A stretch of 54,135 nt of DNA from Alphaproteobacteria bacterium (GCA_013697055.1 JACCXK010000250.1:1-54135), one strand, 5' to 3'. Positions 1-9,520 are shown, counted from the stretch's first letter. Notes: a model not told the origin generated them from the sequence alone. Made by a program: numbers and translations.

Positions 1-864
1 ATCGGCGCGCCGGTGAAGAAGGGCCAGTTGCTGGCCGAACTGGATACGCCCGATCTCGCCGGCCAGTCGGCACAGGGCCGCGCCAACCTGGTCAATGCCC
101 AGGCCGCCCAGAAACTGTCGGAAGCCACCGCCAGGCGCTATGACGCGCTGTTCGCGCAAGGCGCCGTCGCGCGTCAGTCCAAGGACGAGAAGGACGCCGA
201 TCTGGCCGCCAAGAACGCGGCGGTGGCTGCCGCGCGCGCCGGGCTTTACAGCGTCTCCAGCCAGGAAAATTTCCGCCGCCTGGTGGCGCCGTTTGACGGG
301 GTGGTGACCAGCCGTGCGGTGGATGTCGGCGCGCTGGTGACGGTGGGCACACCGGCCTCGACACCGCTGTTCACGGTGTCGGACCTGACAAAGCTGCGGG
401 TCTATGTGCGGGTGCCGCAGAATTATGCCTCCTACATCCGCCCCGGCATGGAGGTGACCTTCTCGGTGCCCCAGCACCCGGGCAAGGTGTTCCACGCCGT
501 CCTGGTCGCCAGCGCCGGCGCCGTGGCCAGTTCCACCGGCACCGTGCTGGTGCAGTTCGGCCTCGACAACACCGGCAATGAACTGCAGCCGGGCGCCTAT
601 GCCGAAGTGAAATTCCCGCTGCCGGCCGGGGCCAACGGCATCCGCGTGCCGGCCACCGCCTTGATGTTCCGCGATGAGGGCATGCAGGTGGCCACGGTGG
701 ACGCGACCAACCACGTCAAGCTCAAGACCGTGATCATCTCCCGCGACATGGGCGCCACGGTGGACGTGGGCGGCGGCATCGCGCCTGCGGACCGCATCAT
801 CGACAATCCCGCCGACGCGCTGCGCGACGGGGATGAGGTCAAGATCGCCAACGGCAACCAGTAG
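1..864 (+). CDS. RND efflux periplasmic adaptor (MFP/HlyD family), 5'-truncated by window edge
   Basis: The reading frame is open from base 1, so the gene starts upstream of the window; the GTG at 13 is internal because it lies inside the lipoyl-type half-motif (APVKKGQLLAELDTPDL). After it come a helical-hairpin stretch rich in Ala, Gln, Lys and Glu, the second lipoyl half (FDGVVTSRAVDVGALV) and a beta-barrel/membrane-proximal domain ending in DGDEVKIANGNQ. Adaptors of this family bridge an inner-membrane RND pump and an outer-membrane TolC-like channel. No permease follows, so the partner is probably upstream, outside the window. Substrate unknown. It is not part of the mdtABC-like operon at 9608-17636. 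Confidence 0.9.
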   Translation: MGAPVKKGQLLAELDTPDLAGQSAQGRANLVNAQAAQKLSEATARRYDALFAQGAVARQSKDEKDADLAAKNAAVAAARAGLYSVSSQENFRRLVAPFDGVVTSRAVDVGALVTVGTPASTPLFTVSDLTKLRVYVRVPQNYASYIRPGMEVTFSVPQHPGKVFHAVLVASAGAVASSTGTVLVQFGLDNTGNELQPGAYAEVKFPLPAGANGIRVPATALMFRDEGMQVATVDATNHVKLKTVIISRDMGATVDVGGGIAPADRIIDNPADALRDGDEVKIANGNQ

Positions 865-989
865 GCGGCCCGTCGCTCCGCCCTGTTTAAGGCTTGCTCC
901 GCTTGCGGGGGCGGGATGAAGTCAAAATCGCGAACTAGCGCCGGTTGCCCCGGATCGCCTATAAAGGCGGCTCAACGTGGGGAAAAATC

Positions 990-1484
990 ATGCGCGCCTT
1001 GAAGATACTGGCTCTTGTTCTCTTGCCGCTGGCCTCGCTGGCCGCCTGCGACAAGAAATCCGACGCCGCCACCAGCGGCAGCTATGACACCTCGCCGGAC
1101 GGCAACAAACGCTTCCTGGCCGACTATGCCGCGCGCGCCGGCGTGAAAAAGCTCCCCGATGGCCTGATGTACCGCGTCATCAAGGCCGGCACCGGCCCCA
1201 CGGTCCAGAAGAACAGCGACGTGGTGACGGTGTTCTACAAGGGCTCGCTGATCACCGGGAAGGTGTTCGACCAGACCAAGCCGGAAGAGCCCGCCCAGTT
1301 CCAGGCCGGCGGCCTGATTCCCGGCTGGGTCGAGGCCCTGAAGCTGATGAAGACCGGCGACACTTGGGAGATCGTGGTGCCTGCCGACCTGGGCTATGGC
1401 AGCGAGGGCGCCGGCGGCGACATCCCGCCGGACCAGACCCTGGTCTTCACCATGAGCCTCACCAAGGTCGAATACGCGCCATAG
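990..1484 (+). CDS. FKBP-type peptidyl-prolyl cis-trans isomerase lipoprotein
   Basis: 164 residues from ATG 990. An in-frame start at 945 would put 15 polar residues before the signal peptide, so 990 is preferred. The N-terminus is a lipoprotein signal with lipobox LAAC (Cys20). The FKBP domain fills the rest, with the family pattern DVVTVFYKGSLITGKVFD, then LIPGWVEALKLMKTGDTWEIVVPADLGYG and PPDQTLVFTMSLTKVE. It should be a periplasmic, membrane-anchored proline isomerase or chaperone acting on envelope proteins. The gene downstream begins 15 bases after its stop, suggesting cotranscription. Confidence 0.92.
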   Translation: MRALKILALVLLPLASLAACDKKSDAATSGSYDTSPDGNKRFLADYAARAGVKKLPDGLMYRVIKAGTGPTVQKNSDVVTVFYKGSLITGKVFDQTKPEEPAQFQAGGLIPGWVEALKLMKTGDTWEIVVPADLGYGSEGAGGDIPPDQTLVFTMSLTKVEYAP

Positions 1485-1499
1485 CGGCGGTCAGTATTC

Positions 1500-2465
1500 G
1501 TGAAACTGCGGCTGATCCTGGCGCTGCTTGTCGGCCTGGGCATCCTGGCCGTGGTGCTGGCGCGCTTTGACCTCGCCGCGGTGATGGCCTCGCTGTCGCG
1601 GGTCGGTCTTGGCGGATTCTTTGTGATCGTGGCGGCGGGCCTGGCTGCGGAAGTGGTGCTGGCGCTGGGTCTTGTCCCGCTCCTGCCCCATCCCGTGCCG
1701 CTCGGCATCGTGGTGGCATCACGGCAGCTGCGCGACAGCGCCGCCGACATTCTTCCCATCACCCAACTGGGCGGCATCGCCTTTGCCGCGCGGGCACTGG
1801 TGCTGGCGGGCGTCGCCACGCCGCTGGCCTCGGCGGCGGTGATCGCCGACCTCACCACCGAGACTTTCGCGCAAGGGCTCTATGTCCTGGTCGGCGTGGT
1901 GGCCAGCCTGTCACTGCTGGCGAAAAGCACGCTGCTGTCACCTTATGTCGGCGCCATGCTGGCCGGCGCGATCTTCCTGTCCTTGGGCAGCATGGGTTTT
2001 GCCCTGTTGCAGCTGGGCGGCAGCCGCTGGATCGAGCGGTTGAGCGAAAAGCTGTTTCCCGGCGCCGCAGCGCACACCCAGACGTTCCGCGAAGCGATCC
2101 ACGGCATCTATCGCCGCCGCACGCGCGTCTTGCTCTCCATGCTGTTGCAACTGGCGGGCTGGATGGCCAGCGGCTTGTGGCTTTGGGTGATGCTGCAAGT
2201 GATGGGGCTTTCCACCGGTTTCTGGGCCGCGATCGCATTACAGACACTGGTGGAAGGCCTGCGCAGCGCCCTGGTGTTCATTCCGGCCGCCATCGGCGTG
2301 CAGGAAGCAGGCTATGCCGTGCTGTCGCCGCTGTTCGGCCTGCCGCCGGAAACCGGATTGGCGCTGTCGGTGTTGCGCCGCGCCCGCGACGTCGCCGTGG
2401 CGGTGCCGGTGCTGCTGGTGTGGCAGGCGGTGGAAGCGCGCCGCTCCGCCCGCGATGCTGGCTAG
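1500..2465 (+). CDS. HpnL-like / flippase-like integral membrane protein
   Basis: 321 residues starting at GTG 1500, 15 bases after the FKBP stop. It is almost wholly hydrophobic with about eight predicted membrane segments. The pattern resembles the lysylphosphatidylglycerol-synthase transmembrane (UPF0104) superfamily, in particular HpnL: a first segment LILALLVGLGILAVVLARFD, a central SRQLRDSAADILPITQLGG, and a C-terminal AAIGVQEAGYAVLSPLFGLP followed by RRARDVAVAVPVLLVW. HpnL proteins accompany hopanoid and glycolipid genes, and flippase activity is proposed for the superfamily. No squalene-hopene cyclase gene is in the window, so the hopanoid link is inference. Confidence 0.78.
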   Translation: MKLRLILALLVGLGILAVVLARFDLAAVMASLSRVGLGGFFVIVAAGLAAEVVLALGLVPLLPHPVPLGIVVASRQLRDSAADILPITQLGGIAFAARALVLAGVATPLASAAVIADLTTETFAQGLYVLVGVVASLSLLAKSTLLSPYVGAMLAGAIFLSLGSMGFALLQLGGSRWIERLSEKLFPGAAAHTQTFREAIHGIYRRRTRVLLSMLLQLAGWMASGLWLWVMLQVMGLSTGFWAAIALQTLVEGLRSALVFIPAAIGVQEAGYAVLSPLFGLPPETGLALSVLRRARDVAVAVPVLLVWQAVEARRSARDAG

Positions 2466-2525
2466 ATGTCGCTTTGCGCCAACGTCCGCGCGTCATGGCA
2501 CCCGCCGCCAACCCATGCTGGAGCA

Positions 2526-3374
2526 TCAACCACGCTTCTTGATCTTGGCATAGGCTGTCCATAGCCGTGCGATGCGCGGCGTGACCGGCCCACCGCCTTT
2601 GACCTGCCCGAACGCCGCGACCGCGTCGTCATATTTGCCGTCTGCGGTCAACGCCTGGCCCAGCACCATCGGCGCTTCCGACGGATCAGGATTACCGCCC
2701 TTCTGGATCGCCAGCTTCGCCGCGGCTTCGGCCTCGCGGTACATGCCATAACCGTAGAGCGCCTCGGCCAGCTTGGCGTTGTAGGCGCCGTCCTGCGCCT
2801 GTTGCTGGGCGATTTGATCGGGCACGGTTTTCTTATCGCTGTCGGCACGCGGGGCAGGATCAGGTTCCACCTGGCCGCCATGGGCCTTGGCATTCACCGC
2901 ATCGCCGAAGAAGCCGTGCTGGCTGGCGATTTGACCAACGGTACTGGCGTTCGTGGATGCGACCTGGGTGCCCACCACAAACAGCAAGCGACCCAGCCAG
3001 ATGGAGTCCTGGTCACGCAGGCCGGGCGTGCCGAATGTGATGGCGATGATCTCGGCCCAATCGGCAGGATCGTCATAGTCGGCCGCTTCCTCTTCCAGTG
3101 TATCCGCCATGCCCGCTTCATCCTTGAGCTGGGATTGGGCGGAAAGCAGCATCTGAAGTGTATTGCGGTCCGGCACCCGGCCAGCCTTTTTGTCGGCCTC
3201 GATGCGCTGCTTCGCGACCTCCTTCGTGGCCTGGGGCGACATTTGCCCGGTAGGCGGCGGCGTCGGGCGATTGAGGCGCGAGAAATTATCGGACGACTGG
3301 CCAACCTGTGCGATTGCCGACGATGCAAACATCAATGTGAAGGCGGCCGCCGCCGCGCCGAGTTTCTTCTTCAT
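2526..3374 (-). CDS. Periplasmic hypothetical protein with C-terminal TPR-like repeats
   Basis: 282 residues with a clear Sec signal (KKKLGAAAAAFTLMFASSAIA, cleavage before Gln). A Pro-rich linker is followed by helical segments. The C-terminal third (AYNAKLAEALYGYGMYREAEAAA, then EAPMVLGQALTADGKYDDAVAAF) reads as tetratricopeptide-type helix pairs. No enzyme motif is visible. It lies 79 bases downstream of the TonB-dependent receptor on the same strand, so the two are probably cotranscribed and this may be a periplasmic helper of the receptor. That link comes from context only. Confidence 0.7.
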   Translation of the reverse strand: MKKKLGAAAAAFTLMFASSAIAQVGQSSDNFSRLNRPTPPPTGQMSPQATKEVAKQRIEADKKAGRVPDRNTLQMLLSAQSQLKDEAGMADTLEEEAADYDDPADWAEIIAITFGTPGLRDQDSIWLGRLLFVVGTQVASTNASTVGQIASQHGFFGDAVNAKAHGGQVEPDPAPRADSDKKTVPDQIAQQQAQDGAYNAKLAEALYGYGMYREAEAAAKLAIQKGGNPDPSEAPMVLGQALTADGKYDDAVAAFGQVKGGGPVTPRIARLWTAYAKIKKRG

Positions 3375-3453
3375 CGGTCGTCATCCCGTACAAGGGTTGG
3401 TCCGTGAGGCTTAAACCATTTTGCGTTTCGTCAATGCGATTCAATCAGATCAG

Positions 3454-6126
3454 CTAGAACTTATACCCCAACGTCACGCCCGTCATGCGCGGCGCCAGCG
3501 GGATGCATTGCAGGACACCGGACGTGCCCGGCGAACCGAAGGTGCCGTTGGGCGCGGAGTTCAATACGCCGTTATATTCCGGCAGGCAGGCTTCGGTGTT
3601 GGCGACATTGTTCATGAACAGCGCCAGGTCGGCGCCGACATGGCCGATATCGGTGAACTCCAGCCGGAAATTCAGCAACCCATAAGCGAAGGTTCGCTGC
3701 AACGGATTGAAGGACCGCAGGTCCGCCAGATAACGGCTCTGCCAATAATAATGCGCCGTGAAGGTGGTATCGCCCAGCGGCAACCCGCCCAGGTCGGTGC
3801 CGAAATTGACCGTGGCGGTTTCATTGGTCTGCCAGGCCGGCACCGGAATCGGCGTCCCCGACAGGTTGGTGCCGCTCGCGGGCTGCAGATAGCCCGCCGG
3901 CACGATGAAGGTGAAATCGGTGTAGCGCGGATCAATATAGCTGCCCGAGGCATTCAGGGTCAGCCAGTCAGTAGGAATGGCGGTGATCTCCCATTCCACG
4001 CCGTAAATCTTCGCCGCCTTGGCGTTGAGGGTGACGTTCTCGTTCAGGAAGCCGACGCAATTGCCGGCATTGAACAGGGCTTGCGTGCATTGGCCGCCGC
4101 CGATGGCGGTGGCCAGGGTCACATTTGGCACCTGCTGCTGGACCTGGATGTTGTGATAGCTGGTTTCATACAGCGCGAAGTTGGTGCGCAGCGGAACGCC
4201 CGCAAGCTCCCAGTCCGACTTCACGCCGATTTCATAATCCTGCACCTGTTCCGGCAGCGCGGTCAGGGCGGAGATGTTCTGCGCCTGGGTGTTGATGCCG
4301 CCCGAGCGATAACCCGACCGCATGGTGGCATAGACCAGGGTGCCGTCCCACAGGTCGTGATCCAGCGCCAGGGTGTAAGTCGGCTTGTGGTAGCTCTTGC
4401 GAATATCCGCCGCGCATTGCGACAGGGGCAAGGTCACGCCATTGGCGTTGGTCAAGAGGCAGACATTGCTCTGTCCCGCATAACTGATGCCGTTATAGGT
4501 GAAGGATGCGGGATTGAAGACAGCATTGGTCAGGGTCGCATTGGTCGCCGGTGTCGCCGGGGTGCGGATCGATTGCGTCGCGATATGGGCAAAGCGCTCG
4601 TCATAGGTATAGCGCACGCCGGCCGTGAAGCGGGTATCGGACCAGATGCTGTAAGTCCCCTGGGCATAGGCGGCGTAGGAACTGTTTTCCTCGCTGTTGT
4701 TGCTCCAGTCGGTGATGCTGAACTGCTTGCCGGCGGCCGCGGTCGGCGGTCCTGCCGCGCCGGGCAGGAACTGATAGAGGAAGCCGCCGTCATTGGGGCT
4801 GCGCTCGTTGAAGTAGAACAGGCCCGTCGTCCATAGCAGCTTGTTATCCAGCGCCTTGCCGTTGACGGTCAGTTCCGACTGCCAGGATTCGTACTTGGGG
4901 AAATTGTAATTGTAGGTATTGCTCTCGAAGGGCAGGCCGCGGCTGACCGCCGTGCCGGTATTGTCGAAGGTGCGATAGGCCGCCATCAGGCGCACATCGA
5001 TATCGTCGAAGCTCTTGTTCGCCGTGGCCGAATAGGTCTGGTAATGCCCCTGGCTGAGGTTGGAAATGTCCTGCTCCGCCGACCAGAACCCATAATTCTG
5101 CTCGCGCAGCACCGAAGCCAGGATCGCGTTATAGGCCTGGGGCGAGGGGTTGGGATTGCTGACGCTGGTCGCGGTGGAGGTCAGGTAATAGGGCTGCATC
5201 ACCTGGCCGCGCAGGTCGGTGAAGGGAAGGCAGGTGACCGGGATGTTGCAGATCGACGTGCGGCCGTTGGACGCCACCGTGCCGGTGAAAAAGCCCAGGT
5301 CGTGATAGGTCGAACCGGTGTCATGCTCGCTCGACACATCGGCGCGCAGCACCAGATCAAATGTCTCGTCCGGCTGCCACTTGAGCGAAAAAATGCCCGC
5401 CAGCTTCTTGAAGCCAAACGCGGCCTGGGTGTTGCGCCGGCCCGAGGCGGGATCGAAGAAGAAGTTGTTGATATAGCCCTTCTGGTTTTCCGAATTCAGC
5501 GCCGCGCGGAAAAACACCGTGTCGCTCAAGGGCAGGTTCAGCGCGCCCTGAAGTCCGGCGCGGCCGTAATCGCCCACCGTCGCCTGGACATAGCCGCCCA
5601 GGTCGGGGCCTGGCGTGCGGCTGTTGTAGAGCACGGCGCCGCCGGTCGAGTTGCGGCCCACCAGTGTTCCTTGCGGACCCTTCAGCACCGCGACATTGTC
5701 CAGGTCGAACAGCGAGCCGGTCAGGCCCAGGGCGCGGGCGTAATAGACCCCGTCCTTGTAGACCGCCGAAGCGGTGTCGAAGGCCAGGCCCGGATTGCCG
5801 CCGCCCGAGGGCGCATCGAAATTGCGCTGGCCGCGGATGGTGATGTTCAGCGTGTCCTGCCGGAAGGCGGTGGGGGCGATATAGACCGAGGGAGAGACAT
5901 ACTTCAGGTCCTCGATAGTCTTGATGCTCAGCTTGTCGAGATCGGCCTGGTCCAGCGCGGTGATGGAGATCGGCACCGCCTGCTCGTCTTCCACGCGCTT
6001 GCGGGCGGTCACGGTGATTTTTTCCAGGGCGGCGACCTGGGGCTTGCTGCTGTCCGTTTGCGCCCAGGCCGGACCGGTGGCGGGCGCGCTAATGGCCAGA
6101 AAAGCCAGAGCCAAGGCTTTACGCAT
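3454..6126 (-). CDS. TonB-dependent outer-membrane receptor
   Basis: 890 residues from ATG 6126, which has a good ribosome-binding site (GGGGA about 6 bases upstream). A longer in-frame start at 6189 lacks a signal peptide at its N-terminus. Signal peptide is residues 1-22 (ending PAWA), then ITVTARKRVEDEQAVPISI, typical of the start of the plug domain, with the plug continuing to about residue 160. The rest is a beta-barrel of alternating aromatic strands ending in LGYKF, the C-terminal aromatic signature for outer-membrane insertion. The class imports siderophores, B12, saccharides or plant compounds. No neighbouring gene fixes the ligand; the divergent SDR could hint at a small organic substrate. 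Confidence 0.93.
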   Translation of the reverse strand: MRKALALAFLAISAPATGPAWAQTDSSKPQVAALEKITVTARKRVEDEQAVPISITALDQADLDKLSIKTIEDLKYVSPSVYIAPTAFRQDTLNITIRGQRNFDAPSGGGNPGLAFDTASAVYKDGVYYARALGLTGSLFDLDNVAVLKGPQGTLVGRNSTGGAVLYNSRTPGPDLGGYVQATVGDYGRAGLQGALNLPLSDTVFFRAALNSENQKGYINNFFFDPASGRRNTQAAFGFKKLAGIFSLKWQPDETFDLVLRADVSSEHDTGSTYHDLGFFTGTVASNGRTSICNIPVTCLPFTDLRGQVMQPYYLTSTATSVSNPNPSPQAYNAILASVLREQNYGFWSAEQDISNLSQGHYQTYSATANKSFDDIDVRLMAAYRTFDNTGTAVSRGLPFESNTYNYNFPKYESWQSELTVNGKALDNKLLWTTGLFYFNERSPNDGGFLYQFLPGAAGPPTAAAGKQFSITDWSNNSEENSSYAAYAQGTYSIWSDTRFTAGVRYTYDERFAHIATQSIRTPATPATNATLTNAVFNPASFTYNGISYAGQSNVCLLTNANGVTLPLSQCAADIRKSYHKPTYTLALDHDLWDGTLVYATMRSGYRSGGINTQAQNISALTALPEQVQDYEIGVKSDWELAGVPLRTNFALYETSYHNIQVQQQVPNVTLATAIGGGQCTQALFNAGNCVGFLNENVTLNAKAAKIYGVEWEITAIPTDWLTLNASGSYIDPRYTDFTFIVPAGYLQPASGTNLSGTPIPVPAWQTNETATVNFGTDLGGLPLGDTTFTAHYYWQSRYLADLRSFNPLQRTFAYGLLNFRLEFTDIGHVGADLALFMNNVANTEACLPEYNGVLNSAPNGTFGSPGTSGVLQCIPLAPRMTGVTLGYKF

Positions 6127-6311
6127 GAAAATCCCCTGCAATATAGAACCCGGCCCGGCGTGCTCCGGCGCCTCGGATCGGGCGGGCAACCTCTAACGGA
6201 AATATGAGGCCAAATAAAGCACGCCAAGCCCTGGATGCTGTTGCCTGTAAAGCCTTATGGAATCTATGGTTTGGCCATACGGGCAAGCCGTCATCAGGGG
6301 TGGAAGCACAG
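6127..6311. promoter_or_regulatory. Divergent intergenic region between TonB receptor and SDR
   Basis: 185 bases separate two divergent starts (6126 minus, 6312 plus) and must carry promoters for both. The stretch 6190-6290 is AT-richer than its surroundings. I could not assign a convincing -35/-10 pair or operator by eye. Confidence 0.5.
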
Positions 6312-7052
6312 ATGAACAAAATCGCAATGATCACCGGCGCGGGCAGCGGCGTCGGCCGGGCCACCGCCAAGGCTTTGGCCGCCGAGGGCTGGAGCTGCGT
6401 GCTGGTGGGCCGCAAAAAAGATGCGCTGGAGGAAACCGCCAAGATGCTGAAGGGCGATCATCTGGTGGCCTCCGGCGATGTCGGCGATCCCGCCCAGGTC
6501 AAAGCCATCTTCGCCCAGATCAAGGACAAGTTCGGCCGCCTGGACATGCTGTTCAACAATGCCGGCATGGGCACGCCCGCCGTGCCCATCGAGGAGCTGA
6601 GCTTTGAGCAGTGGCAGGCCATTGTCGGCGTCAATCTCACCGGCGCCTTCCTGTGCACCCAGGAAGCGGTGAGGATGATGAAGGCGCAGGCGCCGCGCGG
6701 CGGCCGCATCATCAACAATGGCTCGATCAGCGCCGACCGGCCGCGGCCGCACAGCGCGCCCTACACCGCCACCAAGCACGCCATCACGGGACTGACCAAG
6801 TCCACCATCCTGGACGGGCGGCCCTTTGACATCACCGCCGGCCAGATCGACATCGGCAATGCCGCCACCGAGATGACCCAGCGCATGACCCAGGGCGTGT
6901 TGCAGCCCGATGGCAGCCTCGCGGTCGAGCCGCGCATGGATGTGGATCATGTCGGCCAGCAAGTGGCCTTCATGGCCGGCCTGCCGCTGGAATCCAACGT
7001 GCCGTTTGTCACCATCATGGCCACCAAGATGCCGTTGTTCGGACGCGGATAG
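6312..7052 (+). CDS. Short-chain dehydrogenase/reductase (SDR)
   Basis: 246 residues from ATG 6312, preceded by GGGGTGGAAG. An in-frame ATG at 6204 would add 36 residues unlike any SDR N-terminus. Classical SDR signatures are present: cofactor loop [12 protein letters not shown], catalytic Ser in NNGSIS, and YTATK. Length matches the family. It should be an NAD(P)(H)-dependent oxidoreductase acting on an alcohol or ketone; the substrate is unknown. Its stop overlaps by one base the GTG start of the following membrane protein, so the two are an operon. Confidence 0.92.
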   Translation: MNKIAMITGAGSGVGRATAKALAAEGWSCVLVGRKKDALEETAKMLKGDHLVASGDVGDPAQVKAIFAQIKDKFGRLDMLFNNAGMGTPAVPIEELSFEQWQAIVGVNLTGAFLCTQEAVRMMKAQAPRGGRIINNGSISADRPRPHSAPYTATKHAITGLTKSTILDGRPFDITAGQIDIGNAATEMTQRMTQGVLQPDGSLAVEPRMDVDHVGQQVAFMAGLPLESNVPFVTIMATKMPLFGRG

Positions 7053-8344
7053 TGACCGCGCGCCGGACCGCCAGCGCGATTCTACTTGGCGGTACTGCCG
7101 TAATGCTGGCGCTGAACGCGCCGGGGCAGCTCACCTATGACTCGGTAGAGCAGCTCGCCAGTGGCCGCAGCGGCGCCTACAACAGCTGGCATCCTCCGGT
7201 CATGGCCTGGCTGCTGGGGCTGTTCGATTCCATCGTTCCCGGCACCTTGCTGTTCCTGCTCTTCCAAAGCTTGTTGCTGGTGGGCGCACTTTTGGCATTG
7301 GTCTGGCTGAGGCCGCGCAATGGATGGACGGCACTTGTGGCGCTGGCCATGGTGTTGACGCCGCAATTCTTGATGTTCCAAGGCCAGATCTGGAAAGACA
7401 TATTGTGCGCCAATGCCGCAATTGCCGGCTTCGCGGCACTGGCGGTTTTTGCCAAAACCGGACGCAGGCGCTGGATTGTGACGGCGGCGCTGCTCTTGGC
7501 GCTGGCAGCGGGGGTGCGCCAGAACGCGGTGGTGCTGTTGCCTGTGGCGGCGCTGGCACTCGCTTGGCCCTGCAAACGCTGGCTGCTGGGCATTAGCTTT
7601 CTCGCCGTGACCGTGATCCTCGGACTGGGCACCAGTTTCTATCTGGTGGCACGCAGCGATGGTGGCGATGGGGCCGCCGCACAAATCCGGCTGGGCCAGG
7701 CCTATGACTTGGCCGGCGCGCTGGCGCGCGATCCCACTTTACCCCTGCCGTCGCTGGCGGCGGAAGACCCGGCTTTTGAAAAAGTCCTGCGCCAGAAAAG
7801 TCCGGCGCTTTACACGCCGCTGCGCAACGATCCTTTTGCCGCCGACCCGGCCATCAACCACGAACTGTCCAACGTGCCCGACGGCACGATGGGCCGAGCC
7901 TGGAAAGGGCTGGTGACCGGGCACCCCCTGCTCTATCTGCGCGTCCGGTTGGCCGCCTTTGGCGCGGTGCTGACCACACCCGACAGCGCGGTCTGCCATT
8001 TCTCCCATAACGGCATTGAGGGCCCGCCCGATCTCATCCGCCAGCTGGGCCTGACACCGGGCAAGCGGCCGCAAGACCGTGCCGTGGCCAATTATGCGCA
8101 CCTGTTTTTCACCACGCCGGTCTATTCCCACATCGCCTGGGGGCTTCTGGCGTTGCTGGTCCTGGGGCTGCTGTTGCGGCGGGGCGAACCGGGTGACCTT
8201 GCGATTGCCGGACTGCTCGCCGGCGCGCTGGTGTTTACACTGACCTTCGCCGCGATCTCCATCGCCTGCGATTATCGCTACCTGATCCTGCTCGACCTGG
8301 CGGCCATGACGGGGATGCTGCACCTGACGGCAAGGAAATCTTGA
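7052..8344 (+). CDS. Polytopic membrane protein, GT-C glycosyltransferase-like
   Basis: 430 residues from GTG 7052, overlapping the SDR stop by one base. About ten membrane segments, with a first periplasmic loop containing YDSVEQL and NSWHPPVMAWLLGLF. An acidic residue after the first helix followed by a His-Pro motif is typical of GT-C (PMT/ArnT-like) enzymes that use polyprenyl-phosphate sugars. A soluble loop of about 150 residues (SLAAEDPAFEKVLRQK onward) lies in the second half. A role in surface glycan or lipid glycosylation is inferred. The SDR-membrane-protein pairing gives no clearer function. Confidence 0.7.
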   Translation: MTARRTASAILLGGTAVMLALNAPGQLTYDSVEQLASGRSGAYNSWHPPVMAWLLGLFDSIVPGTLLFLLFQSLLLVGALLALVWLRPRNGWTALVALAMVLTPQFLMFQGQIWKDILCANAAIAGFAALAVFAKTGRRRWIVTAALLLALAAGVRQNAVVLLPVAALALAWPCKRWLLGISFLAVTVILGLGTSFYLVARSDGGDGAAAQIRLGQAYDLAGALARDPTLPLPSLAAEDPAFEKVLRQKSPALYTPLRNDPFAADPAINHELSNVPDGTMGRAWKGLVTGHPLLYLRVRLAAFGAVLTTPDSAVCHFSHNGIEGPPDLIRQLGLTPGKRPQDRAVANYAHLFFTTPVYSHIAWGLLALLVLGLLLRRGEPGDLAIAGLLAGALVFTLTFAAISIACDYRYLILLDLAAMTGMLHLTARKS

Positions 8345-8778
8345 CCATGTCGTGATCCAGACGGCAGCGCTTTGCCGTATCGCGCTTTGGTACCGTCCAT
8401 AGGGAAGGTCAAAAATGCGAGCTTGTTTTCTGGGACAGAATATCTGCGCGCTGGGCTTCGGGACCGCGACCTTGCAAGCCCCTCCCCTGGTTATGGGCAA
8501 GCCCGCGGAAGATCGAAATGTCACCAGTGATGGTTTTGGGGCGCCGCCCGGCACGGCTGTAGCAAATCCGCCACGGCTTGATCCGGCTGCACGCCCCGCC
8601 CGTATGTCCGTCATGTAATTGGGGTTTGTACGTCCGGGGCGTTCCTGTAAGAGAGGCAGGACGCCGCAGGGGGAGGTAATCGCCACCCCCTTGTGCCATG
8701 CGGCACGAATACCGATATTGAGCGTTAAGAGACTCGCCGTAAACGTTATTTTATTTAGAATCCTGTATTTGGTGGGGC
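8345..8778. other. 434-bp gene-free region before mlaA with several hairpins
   Basis: No convincing gene. A hairpin ACGGCA/TGCCGT at 8361-8378, just after the upstream stop, may serve as a terminator although it lacks a T-run. Two adjacent stem-loops lie at 8638-8690 (separate entry). The last 60 bases before mlaA are AT-rich and should contain its promoter. A 67-codon ORF at 8415-8618 has an SD-like AGGGAAGG before it, but its third codon positions are much less GC-rich than in surrounding genes, so I treat it as non-coding. Confidence 0.55.
8638..8690 (+). ncRNA. Tandem stem-loops in mlaA upstream region, possible leader RNA or small RNA
   Basis: Hairpin 1 (8638-8665) pairs GGCGT(T)CCTG with CAGGACGCC around a 9-base loop, with one bulged T. 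Hairpin 2 (8669-8690) pairs GGGGGaGG with CCaCCCCC around TAATCG. They are three bases apart and end about 90 bases before the mlaA start. There is no T-tract, so they are not classic terminators. This could be a 5' leader structure of mlaA, a small RNA, or a repeat remnant; direction is assumed from mlaA. Confidence 0.35.
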
Positions 8779-9504
8779 ATGAAACTCTCTTTCCCGGTCA
8801 TTTCTGCGCTGGCTTTGGGCTTGACCCTGAGCGCATGCAGCACCCCCAGCCCGGAGTCGCTGGCCCAGAACGACCCCTGGGAAAGGACCAACCGCGACGT
8901 ATTCGATTTCGACGTACGTCTGGACCATGCGGTGGCGCGTCCCCTCGCCGAGGGCTATCGCGCCGTGTTACCCGAACCCGTGCGCGACGGCATTCACAAT
9001 GCCCTCAACAACCTGAATTCGCCGGTGGTGCTGGCCAATGACGTGCTGCAGGGCGACGGCGACAAGGCCGTGAACACCACGGGCCGCCTCTTGATCAATT
9101 CCACCGTCGGTTTGGGCGGCCTGATCGATGTCGCCAGCAAGATCGGTATCCCGAACCACGACAATGATTTCGGCATCACCCTGGGAAAGAACGGCATCGC
9201 CGAGGGCTCCTATCTGGTGCTGCCTTTCGCCGGTCCGCTGCCGCCCCGCGACCTCTTGGGCGTGGGCGTGGACCAGGCCTTCGATCCCCTGACCTACGTG
9301 CGTTTCCACGGCAAGGACACCTGGATGGTGGTGCGTTTCGGCATCGGCGTGCTGGATCTGCGCGCCTCCAATCTGGATTCGATAGAGACCATCGAGCGCT
9401 CGTCCATCGACTTTTATGCGACGACCCGCAACCTGTACCGCCAGAACCGCAACGCCAAGATCAATGACGGCAGGGCGCCTTCGGACGATCTTCCCAATCT
9501 CTAA
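8779..9504 (+). CDS. mlaA: MlaA (VacJ) family outer-membrane lipoprotein
   Basis: 241 residues with a lipoprotein signal and lipobox LSAC (Cys20). The family block is clear: NDPWERTNRDVFDFD, then LNNLNSPVVLANDVLQGD, RLLINSTVGLGGLIDVA, DFGITLGKNGI and PFAGPLPPRDLLG. MlaA sits in the outer membrane and passes mislocalised phospholipids from the outer leaflet to the periplasmic carrier MlaC, keeping lipid asymmetry. The rest of the Mla system (mlaBCDEF) is not in the window, which is common in Alphaproteobacteria. It ends in a palindromic repeat that may terminate it. Confidence 0.94.
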   Translation: MKLSFPVISALALGLTLSACSTPSPESLAQNDPWERTNRDVFDFDVRLDHAVARPLAEGYRAVLPEPVRDGIHNALNNLNSPVVLANDVLQGDGDKAVNTTGRLLINSTVGLGGLIDVASKIGIPNHDNDFGITLGKNGIAEGSYLVLPFAGPLPPRDLLGVGVDQAFDPLTYVRFHGKDTWMVVRFGIGVLDLRASNLDSIETIERSSIDFYATTRNLYRQNRNAKINDGRAPSDDLPNL

Positions 9505-9520
9505 TCTCATACTTTCCGCT

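Noticed and set aside
3421..4836. 471-codon ORF opposite the TonB-dependent receptor
   Set aside because: Antisense shadow; the receptor on the minus strand has a signal peptide, plug and barrel.
8415..8618. 67-codon ORF with an SD-like sequence in the gap before mlaA
   Set aside because: Third codon positions are far less GC-rich than in neighbouring genes and no domain or signal is visible; kept only as a note in the intergenic entry.
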